From CAZGCA01 sp964524145 (GTDB lineage Bacteria; Hydrogenedentota; CAZGCA01), in assembly GCA_964524145.1 (NCBI GenBank), contig CAZGCA010000129.1, positions 1 through 9,030 on the forward strand: a stretch of 9,030 bases of DNA. The letters run 5' to 3'. How positions within the stretch are numbered: position 1 is the stretch's first letter; the number at the start of each line of letters is the position of its first letter. Positions 5,909 through 9,030 of this stretch are shown here, in pieces. The notes beneath the pieces are model-generated. The model searched no databases and was not told the origin of the DNA. It worked only from the letters and a program-made list of their open reading frames with translations. The position numbers were made by a program, and so were the translations under genes.

Positions 5909-7738
5909 TTATTCTACCGTCACGCTCTTGGCGAGGTTGCGTGGCTGGTCGACGTCGCAACCGCGGGCAACCGCAACGTAGTACGCATACAACTGTGCGG
6001 GAACAATGTTCACTATTGGCGAGATTATCTCGCTCGTTCTCGGCACGTAGAGCACGAAATCGGAGAACTGCTTTATGTCCTCGTTCCCCTCGGTGGCAAT
6101 CGATATGATGAGGCCGTCACGCGCCTTGACCTCCTGGATGTTGGTGATCATCTTGTCGTATACGTCACTCTCGGTGGCGTAACATACGCTCGGAAACTCG
6201 TTGGTGATGAGCGCGATGGGGCCATGTTTCATCAACGCCGCATTGTAGCCTTCAGCGTGAACATAGCTTATCTCCTTCAACTTCAACGCCCCCTCCATAG
6301 CGCTCGGATAGTTGAATCCACGGCCGAGAAAGTAGTAGTTCTCGTACTCAACGAACTTGTCGGCGCATTCTTTGACCGCCTCCGAGCTCTCGAGCACCTG
6401 ATCGATCTTGTCCGGTACGGATTGCAGTTCCGTCAGCAGCTCGCGCGCCCGCGTCTCCGACACCAAACCCCGTGCCCGGCCCATCTTCACTGCCAGCACG
6501 AAGAGCAACGATATCTGCGAGGTATAGGCTTTTGTCGACGCGACACCGATCTCCGGACCGGCGTGCTGGTATATGACCCCGTGAGACTCGCGGGCTATGG
6601 TGCTCCCGACAGCGTTGACGATGGCGACCACCCGCGACCCCTTGTTCTTGCCCTCGCGCAGACCGGCGATCGTGTCCGCTGTCTCACCCGACTGGGTAAC
6701 GGGCACGATAAGAGTTCGTTCGTCCACGATCGGATCACGGTATCGGAACTCCGAGGAATCGTCCACCGCCGTGGGAACACGTGCCAGCGCTTCGATATAG
6801 TACTTGCCTTCGAGACACGCGTGCCATGCCGTGCCGATTCCCAGCAACACCACCTGGTTGATCTCGCAAAGTTGCTCGTCTGTGAGACCCAACTCGTCGA
6901 GAACAACCTCGCCTTTCTCCGGGTCCATTCGGCTTTGAAATCCGCGCCGGAGCGCTTCAGGCTGCTCATGTATCTCTTTGAGCATGAAATGGGGGTACCC
7001 GCCCTTCTCTGCCGCCGATATGTCCCACTCGATAGTGTGCTCCTCGAGCTCGATCGTGTTGTTGTCGAGATCCGTGATGCGGCACCGGTCTCGCGCGAGC
7101 TCGGCCACCTGGCCGTCGTCAAGATAGTACACGCGTCGAGTGTACCGCAGTATCGCCGGAACGTCACTGGCCACAAACTTCTCGCCGTCGCCCAAACCTA
7201 CGATGAGCGGGCTGGCCTTGCGCGCTGCCACCATCAGGTCGGGTTCGCCCTCGACGACAACCGCTATCGCATAAGCGCCTTCAACGTCATTGAGCGCGTT
7301 GCGCACCGCATCTGCAAGATCGCTCTCATAGTACTTCTCGATGAGATGGGCAACCACCTCTGTATCGGTATCGGACGCGAACGTGTGCCCCTCGGCTATA
7401 AGCTGTTCCCGCAACGCTTTGAAGTTCTCTATGATCCCGTTGTGCACAACGGCTATCTTGCCGGTGCAGTCAAGGTGCGGATGCGAGTTGGTTTCGCTCG
7501 GGACCCCGTGTGTTGCCCAACGCGTGTGGCCTATCCCGGTGCTGCCTTTGATCGGCTCCCGCTCCAAGCTTGCATCAAGCGTGACAAGTTTCCCTACCTC
7601 TTTACGAACCGTAAGGCTGCCGCCGTCTATGATGGCCACACCGGCGGAGTCGTACCCTCGATACTCAAGCCTGTGAAGACCGTCCATTATGATTTCCGAC
7701 GCCTGCTTCTCTCCAAGATAACCTACTATTCCACACAC
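5909..7738 (-). CDS. glmS: Glutamine-fructose-6-phosphate aminotransferase (isomerizing)
   Basis: A 609-residue enzyme that makes glucosamine-6-phosphate from fructose-6-phosphate and glutamine, the first step toward UDP-GlcNAc for peptidoglycan and, if present, lipopolysaccharide. The glutaminase domain (about 1-230) starts MCGIVGYLG with the N-terminal nucleophile C2, and shows HTRWATHG (71-78) and HNGIIENF (99-106). Two SIS isomerase domains follow, with GIGTAWHA (300-307), TQSGETADT (348-356), KLKEIS (K486, E489), H505 in MKHGP and the C-terminal K604 in NLAKSVTVE. The usual AGELKHGP is AALMKHGP here, otherwise the protein is canonical and full length. The start is GTG, fixed by the need for C2; AAAGGG lies nine bases upstream. 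Stop TAA. It follows the kinase gene by 48 bases and shows no promoter of its own. No glmS ribozyme can be placed in that gap. Confidence 0.97.
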   Translation of the reverse strand: MCGIVGYLGEKQASEIIMDGLHRLEYRGYDSAGVAIIDGGSLTVRKEVGKLVTLDASLEREPIKGSTGIGHTRWATHGVPSETNSHPHLDCTGKIAVVHNGIIENFKALREQLIAEGHTFASDTDTEVVAHLIEKYYESDLADAVRNALNDVEGAYAIAVVVEGEPDLMVAARKASPLIVGLGDGEKFVASDVPAILRYTRRVYYLDDGQVAELARDRCRITDLDNNTIELEEHTIEWDISAAEKGGYPHFMLKEIHEQPEALRRGFQSRMDPEKGEVVLDELGLTDEQLCEINQVVLLGIGTAWHACLEGKYYIEALARVPTAVDDSSEFRYRDPIVDERTLIVPVTQSGETADTIAGLREGKNKGSRVVAIVNAVGSTIARESHGVIYQHAGPEIGVASTKAYTSQISLLFVLAVKMGRARGLVSETRARELLTELQSVPDKIDQVLESSEAVKECADKFVEYENYYFLGRGFNYPSAMEGALKLKEISYVHAEGYNAALMKHGPIALITNEFPSVCYATESDVYDKMITNIQEVKARDGLIISIATEGNEDIKQFSDFVLYVPRTSEIISPIVNIVPAQLYAYYVAVARGCDVDQPRNLAKSVTVE

Positions 7739-7786
7739 TGGTTTACGCCCTTTCCTTCTAGATCTACTACCGCACGTTGCGCTACT

Positions 7787-8869
7787 CTACTGCGCCAAGT
7801 CTCTAACGAGTGGGAGCCTGACGGTGAACTCCGAACCTTTCCCGGCCTCGCTCTTAAGATGGATAGTCCCGTTATGTTTCTCAACGATCTCCGAGCTTAT
7901 GGCAAGCCCCAGACCCGTCCCAGATGAGGTGTCCTTGGTGGTGAAAAAGGGGTAGAACACCTTTTCATGTAACTCTTCGTGTATTCCGCACCCCGTATCT
8001 TCGAACTGGATCACGACCATCTCGCCCTCGACCGCCGTTGCTATCGCCAAGGCACCCGAACTGCCCATCGCGTCGAAAGCGTTCTTAATGAGGTTGATAA
8101 ACACCTGAATTATCTCGCCCGAACAGAAGACGTCGGTGTTGTCTCCGAACTCACATTGAACAGCGATCCCTTCCCGCCCATGGACAAGCTCAACAGCCTG
8201 TCGAATGAGCTTGTGCAGACTCTCGGGAACGTTCGTCGTATTGATGCTGCGTGAGTACTCCAGAAGCGCTTTGACGATGCCGGCCATCCGCAGGAGCGCA
8301 TTCTTGACCTCACGCTGATACTCCGTAATCGGATCCTGGTCTCCGAGCTTCCCAAGGGAGAGGTTGGTGAATCGTAGCGCTCCATCGAGCGGGTTGTTAA
8401 GTTCGTGGGCAACACGAGCGGCCAACCGTCCCACAAACGCAAGTTCTTCCGACCGCCGCAGCTTCGACTGCAACCGTTCATTCTCAGTCTGCAGGTCGTA
8501 ATGCCTGAATGCTCTGTCGACGACAAGTTTCACCTGCTCGATATTAAACGGCTTGGTGAGGTAATCGAAGGCACCCTGTTTGATCGCGCGGACAGCATCC
8601 TCAATGGTGCCGAACCCCGTAATGATTATGACCACAGTCTGCGGTCTTGTGCGGCGTATGGCTGCCAGCAGGTCGTAACCGCTCATCTTGGGCATCTGAA
8701 TGTCTGTGAGCACAACCTGAAAGCTACTTCCGTCAAGCTGGCGCAACGCCTCGCTCCCGCTGCCGGCGGTCGCCACCACATACTCCTCCGCGGACAACGT
8801 GCACCGGATGATGTCCCGCGTTGCATCGTTGTCGTCCACAACCAACACTTGTCGAATTGCAGATGCCAC
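7787..8869 (-). CDS. Receiver-histidine kinase signalling protein
   Basis: A 360-residue soluble protein with an N-terminal receiver domain (about 6-120; D12, D13, phosphoacceptor D56 in LTDIQMP, T84, K106), a short coiled linker (about 123-143) and a histidine kinase core. The kinase shows the H box with H155 in VAHELNNPL, the N box with N263 (NLIKNAFDAM), D291 in DTGCGI, the FYPFFTTK F box (305-312) and GTGLGLA (317-323). There is no transmembrane helix, sensor domain or DNA-binding domain, so input probably comes as phosphate on the receiver from another kinase, and output goes to an unseen response regulator. The start is GTG with a modest AAGG about ten bases upstream; stop TAG. It is the first gene after the promoter at 8918-8946 and is followed closely by glmS; a regulatory link with glmS is possible but unproven. 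Confidence 0.94.
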   Translation of the reverse strand: MASAIRQVLVVDDNDATRDIIRCTLSAEEYVVATAGSGSEALRQLDGSSFQVVLTDIQMPKMSGYDLLAAIRRTRPQTVVIIITGFGTIEDAVRAIKQGAFDYLTKPFNIEQVKLVVDRAFRHYDLQTENERLQSKLRRSEELAFVGRLAARVAHELNNPLDGALRFTNLSLGKLGDQDPITEYQREVKNALLRMAGIVKALLEYSRSINTTNVPESLHKLIRQAVELVHGREGIAVQCEFGDNTDVFCSGEIIQVFINLIKNAFDAMGSSGALAIATAVEGEMVVIQFEDTGCGIHEELHEKVFYPFFTTKDTSSGTGLGLAISSEIVEKHNGTIHLKSEAGKGSEFTVRLPLVRDLAQ

Positions 8870-8917
8870 CCTACGTCTACCTTGGTTTCCGCTATGGTTG
8901 ATGTTAAGACCTATACC

Positions 8918-8946
8918 ATCATACCAGAATCGGCGGCCAAAGGCAA
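8918..8946 (-). promoter_or_regulatory. Promoter of the kinase-glmS transcript
   Basis: TTGCCT (8941-8946, 4 of 6) and TATGAT (8918-8923, 5 of 6) are spaced by exactly 17 bases. Transcription would start near 8911, about 42 bases before the GTG start of the kinase gene. Confidence 0.65.
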
Positions 8947-8992
8947 CAATCTCTGATACTCTAAGGCATTTGCGCTGTGGCTGTTTTGGAGT

Positions 8993-9010
8993 GCGGTAGC
9001 TTGCTACCGC
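8993..9010. repeat. Perfect 8-base-arm palindrome
   Basis: GCGGTAGC (8993-9000) and GCTACCGC (9003-9010) are perfect inverted arms around TT. On the plus strand it is preceded by TTTTGGAGT and followed by TGTTCTGTTGG, which is not a clean T-run; the minus strand has no T-run either. It may be the terminator of a gene beyond the window or a copy of a dispersed palindromic element; from memory, TTTTGGAGTGCGG-type palindromes are common in Verrucomicrobia and relatives. Confidence 0.5.
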
Positions 9011-9030
9011 TGTTCTGTTGGACAGCTTGC

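Noticed and set aside
7739..7786. glmS ribozyme before glmS
   Set aside because: The gap to the preceding gene is only 48 bases, too short for the ribozyme, which is known mainly from Firmicutes.
6224..7927. Plus-strand open frame of 567 codons opposite glmS
   Set aside because: It mirrors glmS, whose catalytic motifs are all intact on the other strand; the plus-strand translation shows no recognisable domain and is rich in Arg/Leu/His as antisense frames of GC-rich genes are.
1..9030. CRISPR array, tRNA or insertion sequence
   Set aside because: No regularly spaced direct repeats, no cloverleaf-like sequence with a recognisable T-loop, and no transposase motif were seen on either strand.

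Overview
The window holds eleven protein genes, all on the minus strand, so transcription runs from high to low coordinates. Composition is moderately GC-rich by eye. No tRNA, rRNA, transposase or CRISPR array was seen. The gene set (rubrerythrin-type ferritin fold, rubredoxin, desulforedoxin-like proteins, Nif-type cysteine desulfurase and scaffold, NADPH-type flavin reductase fused to a glutaredoxin) suggests an anaerobic or microaerophilic bacterium that copes with occasional oxygen or peroxide. Palindromic elements at both ends resemble, from memory, dispersed repeats of Planctomycetes/Verrucomicrobia-like and related genomes. That placement is only a guess.

Layout from right to left. (1) At 8918-8946 there is a good sigma70-type promoter. 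It drives a receiver-histidine kinase protein (7787-8869), and glmS (5909-7738) follows 48 bases later, probably in the same transcript. (2) A second good promoter (5792-5820) precedes a Tat-signal, lipoprotein-like aldo/keto reductase (4866-5729). It is followed by a small DUF4177-like protein (4512-4772), a 42-residue desulforedoxin-like protein (4344-4472), a NifU-type scaffold with a BFD-like [2Fe-2S] domain (3726-4277) and a NifS/IscS cysteine desulfurase (2499-3689). The last four look like one Fe-S assembly operon. (3) A third promoter with an AT-rich palindrome on its -10 box (2429-2458) precedes a rubrerythrin-like ferritin domain (1811-2293), a 35-residue rubredoxin (1657-1764), a second desulforedoxin-like gene (1477-1608) and a glutaredoxin-thioredoxin reductase fusion (203-1396).

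The left half reads as an oxidative-stress and iron-sulfur module. NifS and NifU make clusters. The flavin reductase could pass electrons through small FeS4 proteins to the di-iron rubrerythrin, which would reduce peroxide. This electron route is inferred from gene order and known families, not shown by sequence.

The most unusual point is the region after the rubredoxin stop. The same reading frame continues through a TGA for 59 more codons and encodes a Cys-Cys-x-x-Pro-Met half-site and then a complete desulforedoxin-like domain, with no good start codon before the first half-site. The two small rubredoxin/desulforedoxin genes and the 42-residue desulforedoxin are short enough to be missed by routine gene calling.
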